Source: Tritrichomonas foetus (taxonomy: Eukaryota; Parabasalia; Tritrichomonadida; Tritrichomonadidae). Taken from it: DNA of 59,664 nucleotides. Location of the stretch: contig MLAK01000735.1 in the NCBI GenBank assembly GCA_001839685.1, positions 1 through 59,664 on the forward strand, in the 5' to 3' direction. The translations under genes were made by a program, and so were the position numbers. A model generated the notes under the pieces. It worked only from the letters and a program-made list of their open reading frames with translations. It was not told the origin of the DNA and searched no databases. This document shows, one piece after another, positions 1 to 11,009 of the stretch (its first letter is position 1; each line of letters opens with the position of its first letter).

Positions 1-2151
1 AAAAAAAAAGATGTTTATATAGAAAAAAATATCTTTATATTGAAAAAGTTAAACTTTTACAATTCATGGGATAATCCCAGGGTTTTCAAGACATACTCAA
101 AAGGGATTTCCTCTTTACTCAATTTTACTTTTTTTTTTTTATCGTGTTGCCATTTTTCTAGATTCCAAATTCAAAAAGTTAATCTTAGTGGTCATTAAAA
201 ATTGTAAAGCCATTTTTCCAGATATCCAGTACTCTAAATATTCTAAGAATATGAAATCGATTAATGATAGATGAATTATTAATGATAGATTAATTAATTT
301 AATTAATTAAATTAAATTAATATCTTATAAATTTTTAGAAACGATTGTAAAATTTCATGATGAAAATAATAATAACTTTCATGCGAAAATTTATCAGCAA
401 AAAAAACATTTTCAGACTGTGTATTATGTTTAGCAAGATATATGCTTCTAGGTAATTAAATTTAAATTTGGCATTTATTATTTGGCAAATCATTTTGTTG
501 AGTCAATTATTATGGGTTTTTATTAAAACGATCAGAAAAAAACAGTGTTAATATAAATCATAAGCAATTGCGAGAATTAGTTTTATGTCAAGAAAATAAT
601 TTACAACAATATTTGAATATTTTGAATTGATTATCCAATTATGCCATATTATTTATGCATATAATTGTATGTGAAAAATATAATGCAAAAAATTTGATCA
701 TGGAAATTGATCAAAATGATGATAAAACTATGTTTGTTGAAAATAAGTGTGGAAGGTGATAGCTTTCTTCAAATACATTATATTGAGCATTGAGAAACTC
801 ATGTAATTACATTTTCATGATCATCTTAAAATTTTCGATAAAAACCGGTAAAATTTTACCTTAGTTTGATGGTTAAGGTGAATATTCTTCTTTCTCCGTT
901 AGTCTCAATATGGAATTGCATATGCTTGTGCAATAATTTATCAATCTAAAAATATGGATGATATCTTATATTTTTCATAAAATTATCAAGATTTCGGACA
1001 AAATTATCCAAGTGGTCTCATTAAAGTCTTTCACATTCTTTAAGAATGATTCTTATTGCTGTAAAAATTGGAGAGATGGAATTGAATTTCAAATCAAGTA
1101 ATTTTGTTTGTGATCATATTAATATTCCGAAAAAATGTCACATCAATATGAACAATCGATCACTATCAACGTGAAGTCATGATGTAGATTAAATATTCTT
1201 CATGCGATTTCATCAACGGTTGCAATAGTCTTTAGAAGTGAAGTTTTCCTTGTTCTTCACGGTGAAATATGGAGTGCCACAATTTTCCTCCAAATTGTCA
1301 TAATAATTGATTATTAGACAAAATATATGGTATACATCAATAAAAAAGATTTCTTTCATCGATGGATAATTCTCAAAGTAAAGTGTTTTGAAAAAAATGG
1401 TAACTATATTTTAACTATGAAGATAGGAAAAAATTAACTGAATAATAACAATTTACAATCGACTGTTAGCCAATAATCTGCAATATCTTGAGAAAAAATT
1501 GAGAGCTGTAAAAAAACACGTTTTAATTTTTGAGATATGGTATTCATTTATTTTTTCAATTATTGAAAAATGACACTAAGAAATTATTTCTTAATATATC
1601 ATTGAATAATTGAATATATTCACTTCTAGAAATAATCTCAAATTCTACATTTATTAATTATCTGCAAAATATCTAAGAATATTAACATTGTTAATATTAA
1701 CTGTGCAGATAGAATAGTAGTATGTTAAATAAGAAGTTTTTGAACAATTTTTAAGATTATCAATCAAAACTATGTCAAGTGAATCGTATAAATCATAAAA
1801 TATTTATTACCAAAGATGATTGATAATTGTGAACCATTCAAATAATTCAAATAAGATTCAATGTTACGTTTAATACATGAGAGATGTGTATTTTTAAACA
1901 ATCTCTTTTTATCTTGTTTTTGCTGTGAAAGAGTCTCTTTATCACAAATTTTTTTTGAAATATCATTGGTCAATTTTGAAGAATAAAAGGTCAGTTTTTT
2001 GAAGCAATTTGAATCAATGATTTTAAACACATTGAATTAATTTTGAAAGAAAAATAATAGATATCGATTGAACAATCACTTCACCTTTTCACTTTTCAAT
2101 ATCTCTTATGTGGTTTTTTTCTATAACGATTCTCAATATTTTAAATATAAT
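1..2151. other. AT-rich stretch without a recognisable gene
   Basis: No convincing coding region is seen on either strand. Around 280-330 there is a TTAA/ATTAAT-rich simple stretch. Short open stretches at about 850-960 contain stops in all frames and match no family I can name; they could be an old decayed gene. An AAGGTGAA box sits at 875-882. The window opens with nine A residues, so the contig end may reflect a homopolymer limit in the assembly. Confidence 0.5.
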
Positions 2152-2156
2152 TCATT
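2152..2156 (+). promoter_or_regulatory. Initiator-like box (TCATT) of the first BTB gene
   Basis: TCATT fits the trichomonad initiator TCA(+1)-Py-(T/A). The A at 2154 would give a 10-nt 5' leader before ATG 2164, the short leader usual in trichomonads. It supports the ATG at 2164 over any upstream non-ATG start. Confidence 0.5.
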
Positions 2157-2163
2157 CTATTTT

Positions 2164-3435
2164 ATGGAAAAGCAATTCATCTCTCTCTCTCCGAAAGGCT
2201 TGAAAAACCTAGTCGCGAATCCTAGCGATGAGTTTACATTCATTGTTGGAAGTGATTACTACACAGTTCATCGTTCTCTAGCCGAATATATATCACCTGT
2301 TGTTGCAGAGTTGCACAATATTGATACATGTGCTGATTTTTATATGATCGATGTTGATGACGACTGTAAAAGATTTAAATATGTGTTAGATTTGATGAAA
2401 GGAGAAAATATCAGCATTTCATCAATCGATGCACTAACCCTTTGTTGTTTTGCTGAGAAGTTAGGCAATCAAGAATTATATGAAAAATTACAGAAAGTAT
2501 CTCAATTCAAAATTACAAATGATACTGTTGTTCCTTCGCTAATTAATAAATATCAAATTGGTTTTGATTACACTGAAGAACTACAATATGTTTCTCTTCA
2601 TTTCTATGAACTATCACCTTCAGATAGAGAAGAGTTACCTCTTCCATTATTAGAATTAATATTTCAATCACCTCTCTTGAAAGTCGAATCAGAAGATGAT
2701 TTATTTGATTTTGTTTATTCACTTGTGAAAAAGAAAGGAAAACAATATCGAGTTCTCTACGAATACTTATGGTTTGATTTCTTAAACGAATCAAGTATTT
2801 CGAAGTTCCTTAAAAAGACAAATCTAACTGATTTAAATTCGATTATGTGGGATTCCATCTCCAAAAGATTACTTATGAAAGTGAATCCAGTCAATGGAAA
2901 ATCGGCCGATCGATACTTGCAAGGAACAATTCCTTTTGTTGGTGATCCATTTAAAGGAATTATTGACAATATTATGAAAGAAACAGGTGAAAATCCACAT
3001 TTAAGCGGCACAGTCAAAATTTCGTATTTCGGTGGAAATCCTTATTGTGAGAAATTATTTGATTATGACTGGAAATGTTACTGGTCATCAACAAGTTGCC
3101 CTGGTCAATGGATTTCCTTTGAATTCACAAAGAACTACATTTATTTAACTGACTACACTATGAAAACACCAAACAATAATCCCGGATGGAATCATTTGAA
3201 GAATTGGATTATTGAAGGATCAAATGATGGAAAAGAATGGGAAATGCTTGACAATAGAGAAAATAATGATGATTTGAATGGAAATAGCAAGATTGCGACT
3301 TTTCACTGTCAGAATCCACAACGAGTAAGATTTGTAAGACTAAGGCAAACAGGAAAGAATCATAGAGATTCTGATGATATACAACTCACAAATATTGAAT
3401 TCTTCGGCAGATTATCAGATTATTGTCAATGCTGA
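2164..3435 (+). CDS. BTB/POZ and F5/8 type C (discoidin) domain protein
   Basis: A 423-residue protein. The N-terminal ~15-110 is BTB/POZ-like (DEFTFIVGSDYYTVHRS, then SPVVAELHNID). A helical BACK-like middle follows, and residues ~285-420 form an F5/8C domain (QWISFEFTKNYIYLTDYTMK, NWIIEGSNDGKEWEML, VRFVRLRQTG, IEFFGRL). BTB domains mediate dimerisation or cullin-3 adaptor contacts; a C-terminal discoidin fold in a protein with no signal peptide suggests an intracellular ligand-binding role, which is inference. The reading frame is open upstream to 2068, but only from a TTG; the first in-frame ATG is 2164 and has an initiator-like box 10 nt before it. Two relatives lie at 16750-17991 and 52067-53395. 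This architecture is expanded in Tritrichomonas-type genomes. Confidence 0.85.
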   Translation: MEKQFISLSPKGLKNLVANPSDEFTFIVGSDYYTVHRSLAEYISPVVAELHNIDTCADFYMIDVDDDCKRFKYVLDLMKGENISISSIDALTLCCFAEKLGNQELYEKLQKVSQFKITNDTVVPSLINKYQIGFDYTEELQYVSLHFYELSPSDREELPLPLLELIFQSPLLKVESEDDLFDFVYSLVKKKGKQYRVLYEYLWFDFLNESSISKFLKKTNLTDLNSIMWDSISKRLLMKVNPVNGKSADRYLQGTIPFVGDPFKGIIDNIMKETGENPHLSGTVKISYFGGNPYCEKLFDYDWKCYWSSTSCPGQWISFEFTKNYIYLTDYTMKTPNNNPGWNHLKNWIIEGSNDGKEWEMLDNRENNDDLNGNSKIATFHCQNPQRVRFVRLRQTGKNHRDSDDIQLTNIEFFGRLSDYCQC

Positions 3436-3612
3436 ATAATTTAATCATGAAATGTAAAATAATTTCGATATACTAGATAAACGGATTTATTATAAAATAT
3501 ATTTTCCTTCTTTACATAATATTTGTAAAGATAAAAACTAATCGTTCTTAATCATATATTTCGGTTATTTCACCATAAATTGACCTAATTAAACTATTTT
3601 TTCGGAATAAAG

Positions 3613-4596
3613 ATGCAAATATATTTTATTCCCCCACCAGTATCACATTATTTTTCGTTGGAAAGTACTCCCAACGAAACAGTAAAACAAAGAAAAGAGA
3701 AAATATCTCAATATCTTCATGTTGATCCAAAGTATATTCACTTATTTTTTAATTTTTTTGTAAATGAACTGGATAGTAATGCTCTACAAAAGGAATTTTC
3801 TCAAGTTCGTGTTGTTTCTAACCTTCCAACAGATATTATTTGTGTTTTCATTTCAGGCGATTCCATTTTAGATGTAAATGTCAAAACTATTTCTATTTTA
3901 ATTAGATCAATTCCATACACTACTTTTGCATTCAATGTTGAAAGTTCACTAAAAATTTTAGATTTGAAAAAATTAATCGAAAATGAGTCAGAAATTCCTC
4001 TCAAATCTCAGTCTCTTTATTTTAATGGAAATATGCTCAAAGATTCCTCGACTTTAGAAAACTCTGGAATTCAATCAGGTGATGAGATTCGATTAATTGA
4101 TGGTGATTTAGAAACGATCAACATCTCTATTACGCTTCCATCTAAAAAAGTTGTTAATTTTGATGTTTGTCCAAATGAAACAGGTGAGTTTATAAGAGAA
4201 AAATTGGCTGAAACTGAAGGATATTCATATTTTTTACAAAAATTAAGAAGCGGAGTGAAAAACTTGAAAGAAAAAGATTCTCTTGATTCAATTGGCATCA
4301 AAAATGATGGGAAATTGACACTTGCATTAGCATCAAGTACTGATGAAGACGATAAATGTGTCATAATTGTGGAGCTACCGTCAGGTGAAGTGATCAGATA
4401 TAATCCATTATTTCGAATCCCACTGATTGAACAGAAAGAATTTGTTAAGTATTTCACCAAAATGGGAACAGCGACATTTTCACGGCTTGAGTTTTTCTAT
4501 GATAATAAAGTTGTGGATGTGAATTTGTCGATGTTTGCAAATGAAATCACAAGATTTCCAGCAAAACTTGTATTAAAGAAAATAAATGATATGTAA
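3613..4596 (+). CDS. Tandem ubiquitin-like domain protein (four beta-grasp units)
   Basis: A 327-residue protein built almost wholly of ubiquitin-like units. The second (~residues 88-165) is the clearest: TTFAFNVESSLKILDLKKLI, IPLKSQSLYFNGNMLKD, then STLENSGIQSGDEIRLID, matching the ubiquitin order of strand, helix, 'QrLiFxGk-L-D' turn and final strand. Residues ~168-245 (INISITLPSKKVVNFDV ... DSLDSIGIKNDGKLTLAL) and ~250-325 (CVIIVELPSGEVIRY ... FPAKLVLKK) repeat the pattern more weakly, and residues 1-80 look like a degenerate first unit. There is no C-terminal Gly-Gly, so it is not a conjugatable polyubiquitin; a scaffold or proteasome/segregase adaptor is possible. The spacer from the upstream BTB gene is 177 bp, and both genes read rightward. 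Confidence 0.7.
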   Translation: MQIYFIPPPVSHYFSLESTPNETVKQRKEKISQYLHVDPKYIHLFFNFFVNELDSNALQKEFSQVRVVSNLPTDIICVFISGDSILDVNVKTISILIRSIPYTTFAFNVESSLKILDLKKLIENESEIPLKSQSLYFNGNMLKDSSTLENSGIQSGDEIRLIDGDLETINISITLPSKKVVNFDVCPNETGEFIREKLAETEGYSYFLQKLRSGVKNLKEKDSLDSIGIKNDGKLTLALASSTDEDDKCVIIVELPSGEVIRYNPLFRIPLIEQKEFVKYFTKMGTATFSRLEFFYDNKVVDVNLSMFANEITRFPAKLVLKKINDM

Positions 4597-5149
4597 ATAA
4601 ACCAATCTGCTTTTAATCACATCATTATTCTCAATATTCTTTAAAGAAAAATCATGATCCCATATATACCGTTAATTTCCATTCGTGTCAGACTTTATAG
4701 ATCTTTATTTCAAAGTACAGATGACAATAGAATTCTTACAAATGACATGAAAAATGGTATGGAGTTACTTTCATAAGCGTTGTTAGGATAAGTAATTATT
4801 TACTTGGGATTATTTTCAAAGCCTATCTATAGATAGATTCCTTCCTTCAATCACATTAGGATCCTACAAATAGCGGAATGTTATTTCCAAAGACTATACA
4901 GGTTAAATTGCTCTTAAGTTTCACACTTCTTTGAGGAGCTGAAAGATGAATTGAATTGAATTATTTGTCGAGTAACTTCAATGAAAAACACAAGAAAATA
5001 AAGAAATATTTTACAACCTTTTGAAGTTGAAATTCGGTTATGGCAAACGATAACAGCTGATAAAGTCATCATAAAATCTGCTACTGTTTTCAAAAAATCC
5101 AATTTATTTAATTTTCATAAAAAAGAAGGAAAAGTGAAAGATATTACAT
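4597..5149. other. Intergenic, no gene seen
   Basis: This is the convergent 3' spacer between the ubiquitin-like gene and histone H2B. TAAATAAA immediately overlaps the stop of the former (4595-4602), a plausible poly-A signal. I see nothing else that I can name. Confidence 0.5.
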
Positions 5150-5542
5150 TTATTCGGCGTTGAACTTGGCAACAGCCTTTCCACCTTCTGAAACGGCGTG
5201 CTTGGCAAGATCTCCTGGGAGAACCAAACGGACAGCTGTTTGAATTTCTCTTGAGCCGAGGGTGTTTCTGTCATTCATGTCGACGAGGCGGGCTCCTTCT
5301 TGGGCGATACGCTCGAAGATATCTGTGACGAATGAGTTCATGACCATCATGGCCTTGTTTGAGATACCGATATCTGGGTGAACTTGCTTAAGAACTTTGA
5401 AGATGTATGATGAGAATGTTTCTGACCTCTTCTTATGGCGGAGTTTCTTGTCTTTGGCTGCGGCTGCGGCTTCACCTGTTTCGCCTTCGACGGCTGGCTT
5501 CTTTTCGGTTGGTTGTTTTGATGCTGGCTTCTTGCTAGACAT
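5150..5542 (-). CDS. H2B: Histone H2B
   Basis: A 130-residue core histone. A Lys/Ala/Pro-rich tail of about 38 residues is followed by the H2B fold: [20 protein letters not shown], then [20 protein letters not shown], then [20 protein letters not shown] and the C-terminal helix [14 protein letters not shown]. All are diagnostic H2B segments and the length is typical. Its codons are clearly more GC-rich than neighbouring genes, as expected for a highly expressed gene. An initiator-like TCATT lies 11 nt upstream of the ATG. A GGCGCT motif is about 35 bp upstream, and a TTTCCCGCC E2F-type site about 240 bp upstream. No H2A partner lies in the window. Confidence 0.97.
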   Translation of the reverse strand: MSSKKPASKQPTEKKPAVEGETGEAAAAAKDKKLRHKKRSETFSSYIFKVLKQVHPDIGISNKAMMVMNSFVTDIFERIAQEGARLVDMNDRNTLGSREIQTAVRLVLPGDLAKHAVSEGGKAVAKFNAE

Positions 5543-5550
5543 TTTCGAAA

Positions 5551-5555
5551 AATGA
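5551..5555 (-). promoter_or_regulatory. Initiator-like box of H2B
   Basis: On the minus strand the sequence reads CTTCATTTTTCGAAA before the ATG. TCATT matches the trichomonad initiator, with A+1 at 5553 and an 11-nt leader. Confidence 0.6.
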
Positions 5556-7045
5556 AGTTTCGAAAAATCAAAACGGCGCTTGATGTCATTTCACATTTCC
5601 AAATATGCCATTTTACATTACTATTATTATAATGGGAAATTATCGTAAATTCACAAGAACAACAAGTGTCATTTTGCACTCATAAATTTGTAATGTAATA
5701 TTTCAATGAAACCGCTAACAAAGTATTCAAATTGAGTTCCATTTTACATCCACGATTTTTTAGTGAATTTTGAAGATTATTTTCCCGCCATTAGTTTTTT
5801 GACGTTTTGCACCCGAATAATAAGATGCCCTTTGTTTTCATGTTGTATATTGCCTCATATACCATCAAAACCATCTTCCAAATATTTGGTATTTCCATGA
5901 GACCTTAATTTCCCCAAAATCAGTTCAAGCATTTCAGCTTGCCGTTTTTGTAACTCGAGAAAAGTCAATCTGGTGAAGTGAAATTGAATACTTTCACCTC
6001 ACTAACATTAATGGCAGTTGCCATTAATCTTGGATTTTATTCCAAATCGCCCATAACTGATTTCTTAGGAGTTTTTGGACAAATATTTCTATTTCGAAGA
6101 AGAGGAATTCAAAATGAAATCTCATATTATAGAACTCACTCCCGAGTTTTTAACGCTTCTGAGTTTAATTTTTTTGGGTAATGAACTTGCTTTCCATTTC
6201 ATATTAACCAATTGAATAAAAATGATCTATTCAAAACTATCGAGCATAAAGCTGATAATTGAGAAACAAGTTGTGATGTAAATAAAGAAAAAAGTATTCT
6301 TTAATTTATCTAAATCAATATTTAGTTTCAAAGCAATATGTAATATAACCGATTGATTTTCTCTTTAGTGAAGTATCCTATAGATATTGGATCCATATTC
6401 CACTTTTGTTAAAGTTGAAGACCAATTTCTAATGAATGACGACTAATCATCTAATTATGAATTGACATTACATTTTAATTTTTTATTTTTATAGAAGCAA
6501 TGTCATCTGAGGAATACATTCCATTAATTGTTTCTTGAAAAATCGAAAAGAAAAGAAATTAAATGGAATATCTGATCTTTGAAAAGATCTTCAAATCATC
6601 TAAAATCTCCTTTCAAAAACAAAAAAACTAATAAGTTCTTTCAGTGTCTTTCTTTTTACTATTCCATTCATTCTATTTAGAATTTATAAACTCATTGTGA
6701 AATAAATAACAACAATATGTGAACATCATAGAAATTTGATGTCTGACTCTCGAGAAATGTATGAAAAAGGGAAAAATTTAAATATCTTTGTTCTCTGCTT
6801 TATTCCAGTGAATTTTGGGATTTTTATGATTGCTCCATTTGAAGTTGCTTCTAACTGTTCAACAGCAGAACAACATACGATCAAAAAGAACAGAAAAGAT
6901 AAAAATGAGAAAATTCTGGTGCTTTACATTTTATTTGTTTAAATTATAATAAAAATAATAATAAATCCATAATCATATGACTATCAAATAGCTCCATGGA
7001 TTTATAAATCTAAAATCGATCACAATAAAACAATATTTTATTTCT
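5556..7045. other. Intergenic, with an E2F-like site; no gene seen
   Basis: About 1.5 kb between H2B and the next leftward gene. TTTCCCGCC at 5781-5789 resembles an E2F/DP binding site. Short open frames at 5978-6181 and 6736-6942 have neither convincing composition nor family resemblance and were left out. Confidence 0.45.
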
Positions 7046-7393
7046 TCATGTCATCGAAGAAAAACTCGGTTCTTGAACCTGTTCCTGCTGGCAATTATTC
7101 AGTAAATTCAAGAATGCAAAAGCTGGCTTGGCACGCAGCATTGGTGGAATCGGAATCCTGATGTTCATATTTGCGTTCTGTGAATTAAAGATTCGGTCTG
7201 ATTGAAGGGGAATAACTGTAGGTGGAGGGGACTGTCCCTGGTTGTGGTTTGAAATATCGATTTTTTTGATTTTCTGGAATTTATGCAATAATCGACCGGA
7301 GTTGTCGAGCTCGATTCTCTGGTCTTCATTACCGTTTTTGTCGATCAAAATAATGTATTTTACACTTGCGTGATTCTTTCCTCGTCTTCCCAT
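7046..7393 (-). CDS. Small basic conserved hypothetical protein (family member 1)
   Basis: A 115-residue protein that I cannot assign to a named family. The N-terminus is basic (MGRRGKNHASVKYIILID), followed by a segment with ELDNSGRLLHKF and KKIDISN, then a Pro/Gln/Asn-rich tail. The same landmarks in the same order (basic start, K-x-I-I-x-x-D, L-D-S-x-G, IDISN) occur in the protein at 28870-29486, so the two are probably paralogues. The frame is open upstream to 7456, but those codons run into transposon DNA; ATG 7393 is taken as the start. A 1.1-kb transposon begins 47 bp upstream of the ATG. A DNA- or RNA-binding role is a guess from charge only. Confidence 0.6.
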   Translation of the reverse strand: MGRRGKNHASVKYIILIDKNGNEDQRIELDNSGRLLHKFQKIKKIDISNHNQGQSPPPTVIPLQSDRIFNSQNANMNIRIPIPPMLRAKPAFAFLNLLNNCQQEQVQEPSFSSMT

Positions 7394-7439
7394 TTCTCGT
7401 TTTGATTTTTGATAAAAAATAGCTAAAAAAATGACGGAT

Positions 7440-8535
7440 AGATGTATACAAACCAAATAGTCTTAACGTACGAAATCACTAAAATGATACTTATCATCAG
7501 TATTACTTAATACCATCAGTCAAAAATCAAAACCCAAATAGCTAAAAGAATGACGAAAATTTCCCTTATCGCAAACTTCGCAAATGGCCGAATTCAAAAA
7601 TATTTCGAAAATGATTCTGAAGAAGCTATTGTTTCAGTTTTCGGGTGAACAGCTTTCAGTCAATTGTTAAATCTATTTTTTATAGTTATGAGCCATATTT
7701 ATTCATAGTTTTGAAATTTTGCAACAATTAAACCGAAAAAAGAGCGATTTTGGAGAAAGCCTAAAAAAAAATTGTGAGAAGCTTTTTTTCCAAGAATCAC
7801 AAAGATTATAATACTGCTTCCCATAATTCTATTTACACTTCTTCTATCGATTTTTAATTAAAAATCGCGAAAATTTTGATAGTTTTAACTCAGTGATGTT
7901 GAATTAATTCAATTTCCATTTGACAAATATGAATGTATTGAAATCTTTTCTGTCATAAAATTTTTGTATATGAAGAAAATAGACTGGCAGTCCTCAACAG
8001 CACATTCTCAAGCAGGGATACAGATACAACGATTGAAAGACCAAATCAAGAAAAATGGAATCCAATATGTTTTTTTCCAGACTCGATGCCAAGTGAATTT
8101 TCTGATGAATCGCCATTTAGATGGCAAAACATTCGTAATCTTCTCATTGATGCCTAAATTTTTTTTCTTTATATCAAAATTATTAATATTTTTTTTATAC
8201 TTCATTTTTGTATTTTGGAAAACATTATAATTTTCGATGGAGGGTCATATGATAATAAAAAGCACGATTTATGATAAGAAATAATCAAGATATTAATGCT
8301 ATAAAATCACTTTTTATCTCAATAATTCTCAGAAATTTCTGTGGGGTTTATTTTTTTCTCACAATTTTTTTTTGGATTTGGTTTTCTCTGTATCTTGATT
8401 TTTAAATTATAATATTTATATATTATTAATAGGATTACAATTAAATAATTTTTAGATGACAATAATATCAACAATTATTCATTTAGATCTCTCAATAGTC
8501 TTCTACATCTAGATCTAGTTAGTTTGTATACATCT
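7440..8535. mobile_element. Non-autonomous DNA transposon (copy 1), 1,096 bp
   Basis: The element starts AGATGTATACAAAC and ends GTTTGTATACATCT, a perfect 14-bp terminal inverted repeat. It is flanked by identical 8-bp direct repeats TGACGGAT (7432-7439 and 8536-8543), the target-site duplication. Bases 7440-8013 are nearly identical to 31877-32449 of copy 2, and 8051-8196 match 32641-32786. In place of the 191 bp between these blocks in copy 2, copy 1 has 37 unrelated bp, and its right ~340 bp differ. It has no transposase; a short frame at 7970-8230 begins like the first open frame of copy 2 and then loses it. The 8-bp duplication suits a hAT-like superfamily. The high identity implies recent activity. 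Confidence 0.92.
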
Positions 8536-8595
8536 TGACGGATTTTAAATTGAATAGAGATGTCTTCAGAAAAAGTGGACGATCTGTGGTCAATC

Positions 8596-8608
8596 TTTTT
8601 CCCGCGCC
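8596..8608 (+). promoter_or_regulatory. E2F-like motif displaced from its gene by transposon insertion
   Basis: TTTTTCCCGCGCC is an E2F-type consensus. It lies 53 bp right of the transposon's right target duplication. Before insertion it would have been roughly 60 bp upstream of the presumed initiator of the gene at 7046-7393. A GAAAAAGT motif lies just left of it, at about 8571. Confidence 0.35.
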
Positions 8609-9623
8609 AAAAGAACAAAGATGGAGAAAATATTTTTCTTCGAAAGGAATGAAAAATGAATGAATCACTGTTTCACATAACGTAAAAAAATAAACGATTC
8701 ATAATCGATAACGTACGAAAATAGTTTTAGAAAATCGGGAATGATCAGCAAAAATTGAATGGAAAATATGAAAAAATATTGTTTCCATCACTGAAATCCA
8801 ATTTTTTTCGAAAAAAATTTTCATAAATTTATTTTCACTAAAAAAGGCATGAATAACTTCAAAAAAATATTCTATGGCGCAGATATCAAGTTCCATTGAA
8901 GAATGAAAGAGAAAAGTCGTAGAAAAAAATTGAATTTTGATTTTCGGCGTAGAATTGTCAAAATCGTCAATTTTTTGGTTTGCCTTGATGTAAAATTCGA
9001 AAAGAAGCAGAAAAGCTGAAAATATGAAAAGTTCATCAAGCTAATTTCAGAAAATCGCGCGAAATGAAAGTCATTGGAAAGGAGGTGAAATGTGCGATTA
9101 CAATTAGTAAATGTAAAGACTTTTTTGAATGTTTTCGGGTTCGAAAAACTTTCGGTGATTCTTGACTAAAGGGTAAAAAAGTGATCTCACAAAACTTTCA
9201 ATATGTTCACAATTTTGACGCAAAATTTTTTTCGAATTTTTCGTCTTTATTATTCAATTAATTCACCACTCAGTCAATTGTCTCGAATTCTGATTGAAAG
9301 CTCAATTGCCCATTAAAAAAAAAGGGGGGAACATAAACGCTATCATATTTGATATTCTTAATAAAAATGGATAATCAAGAGTATTTGAACTTGTAATATA
9401 AATGAGATCTATTAATACGGCTTTTCACGAATAATTAAAAATTTAATTCTCAGGCAACTCTCTCAATAAATAGATATATAAAGGCATTGAAAGTTTTAGA
9501 GATGTAATCTGGCTGTAACAAGTTTTATAAAATTTTCCCTCATTATTCATCGTGATTAGTTGCATGGACAAATAAATGAACAATTCAAAATAAAATGCTG
9601 ATATTTATCATTTTATGAAATAA
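8609..9623. other. Intergenic, no gene seen
   Basis: AT-rich with many oligo-A/T runs. The open frame at 8699-8896 (minus) has the low-complexity Phe/Lys/Ile composition of non-coding DNA and was not called. Confidence 0.45.
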
Positions 9624-10690
9624 ATGGCGGAAAATATTGGACTCTCTCCTCTCATAAAAGAGATTCTGATTCTAAGAGATTTACAAAGAATGATTATTTT
9701 AATTCTTAATTCCGAACCAATACTAATTTCTGCAGAAATAGAAGTTTTTTTTCCTTTTTTTCGAAATAATTCTGTTTCGCATCATTTAATAATTTACAAA
9801 GGATTTATCGGCATGTTTGTTTATCTGTCAATGTATTACCATTTTCCACAGATGAATTAAAGCAGGCAACAAATTTTTTGTGATATTTTGAAAATGGATT
9901 TACAAACATTTGTTTAAAATATCATTTCACCAATCAATGTCATTATTTCAATGCCAAAATATCTATTCTTTAGATGTTCAATTGGATGAGCAATCACAAA
10001 CTTATTTTGAAAGAATTTATGACATTCGTAGGGAAATGCATTCCAATATGGAAATTGTCGAATTATTTGTTGTGATAATCTCGAATCATTTCAAAAAACA
10101 TTTCAAAATCATCTGATTTTGATTTCATTGTTAAAATTCCACGATCCTGTGAAGAAAACATTTATTTCCCTTGTGAAGTATTCATTCTTCTAGATTATTC
10201 ATTGATATATTGACCGATTAACATTTTTTGTTGTCTGTGTTTAAATAAAACTCAACATTCGAGCTATTCTTTGTGACATTTTCTAATTAGAGGTAACAAT
10301 GCAATCATTCATAATTTAGAAGAAGAAGAATCATTGAATATAGACCGTTCATTTTATTATGAGTCACTTAAATATCATTACATCGAAATTAATGAATATC
10401 TTTTAGCATCTGTCCAAATGCAGTCTCTAACATTATCCGATAAGAATCTGCTTTTGCTATTAACTATGAATCCTGGAGTCTTTTTTGAAAATCATTATTG
10501 GACTTGTTATAATGGTAATTATGAAATTGTTGTACTCATATTGATCCAAAAAGGCATATCGATTTCAAAAATTATATTTTACTTCATTATGTAAAATCAT
10601 TTGATATTATAACTGAAACAGTCGAAAATAGATATACATCCAATGTTCAAAATGATCATTTATTGTTCACAATATAACATGTCTACAGAA
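9624..10690 (+). pseudogene. Decayed ankyrin-repeat protein gene
   Basis: Three successive rightward open fragments (9624-9860, 9910-10116, 10270-10594) are separated by stops and frame changes. The last reads through AIIHNLEEEESLNIDRSFYY to CYNGNYEIVVLILIQKGISI, which has the shape of an ankyrin unit (usually 'acynGn.eivkyLiekGAdin') preceded by a helical segment like the DUF3447-type leader of trichomonad ankyrin proteins. The first fragment opens with an ATG (MAENIGLSPLIKEI) and could be the old N-terminus. Ankyrin genes are abundant in trichomonads and decayed copies are expected. The assignment rests on one recognisable repeat, so it is tentative. Confidence 0.4.
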
Positions 10691-11009
10691 GGAATTAAGC
10701 ATTGAATTTCAAAGAACTCCAGTTGACAATGCTATCTATAAAAAAATATAATTAAATCATTGAGATATTCTGTGAGTTAGTTTCACACTCAATCTCATCG
10801 GACGATTAATGGGAAAATATTTCAATATTTTTTCCTAAAACCCCAAAGTTATTCACAAAATTGTGTGTTTGATACTCTGAATTCCAATTTTTTTATATAT
10901 TGAAAACACATTTTTCAGATCAATAAATTATCTTTTTTGAATATTTGAGAATTTCTGAGATAAATATTATTTTTCATAGATTTTCATCTGATGGAATATA
11001 ACGATAAAA
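10691..11009. other. Upstream region of the TKL kinase
   Basis: No gene. Two TTTTCAT boxes just before the ATG (around 10971-10987) are initiator-like candidates. Confidence 0.35.

Noticed and set aside
841..1130. Kinase-like phrase (GIAYACAIIYQS) in the first 2 kb
   Set aside because: Too short, with stops in all frames and no HRD or DFG nearby; chance resemblance cannot be excluded.
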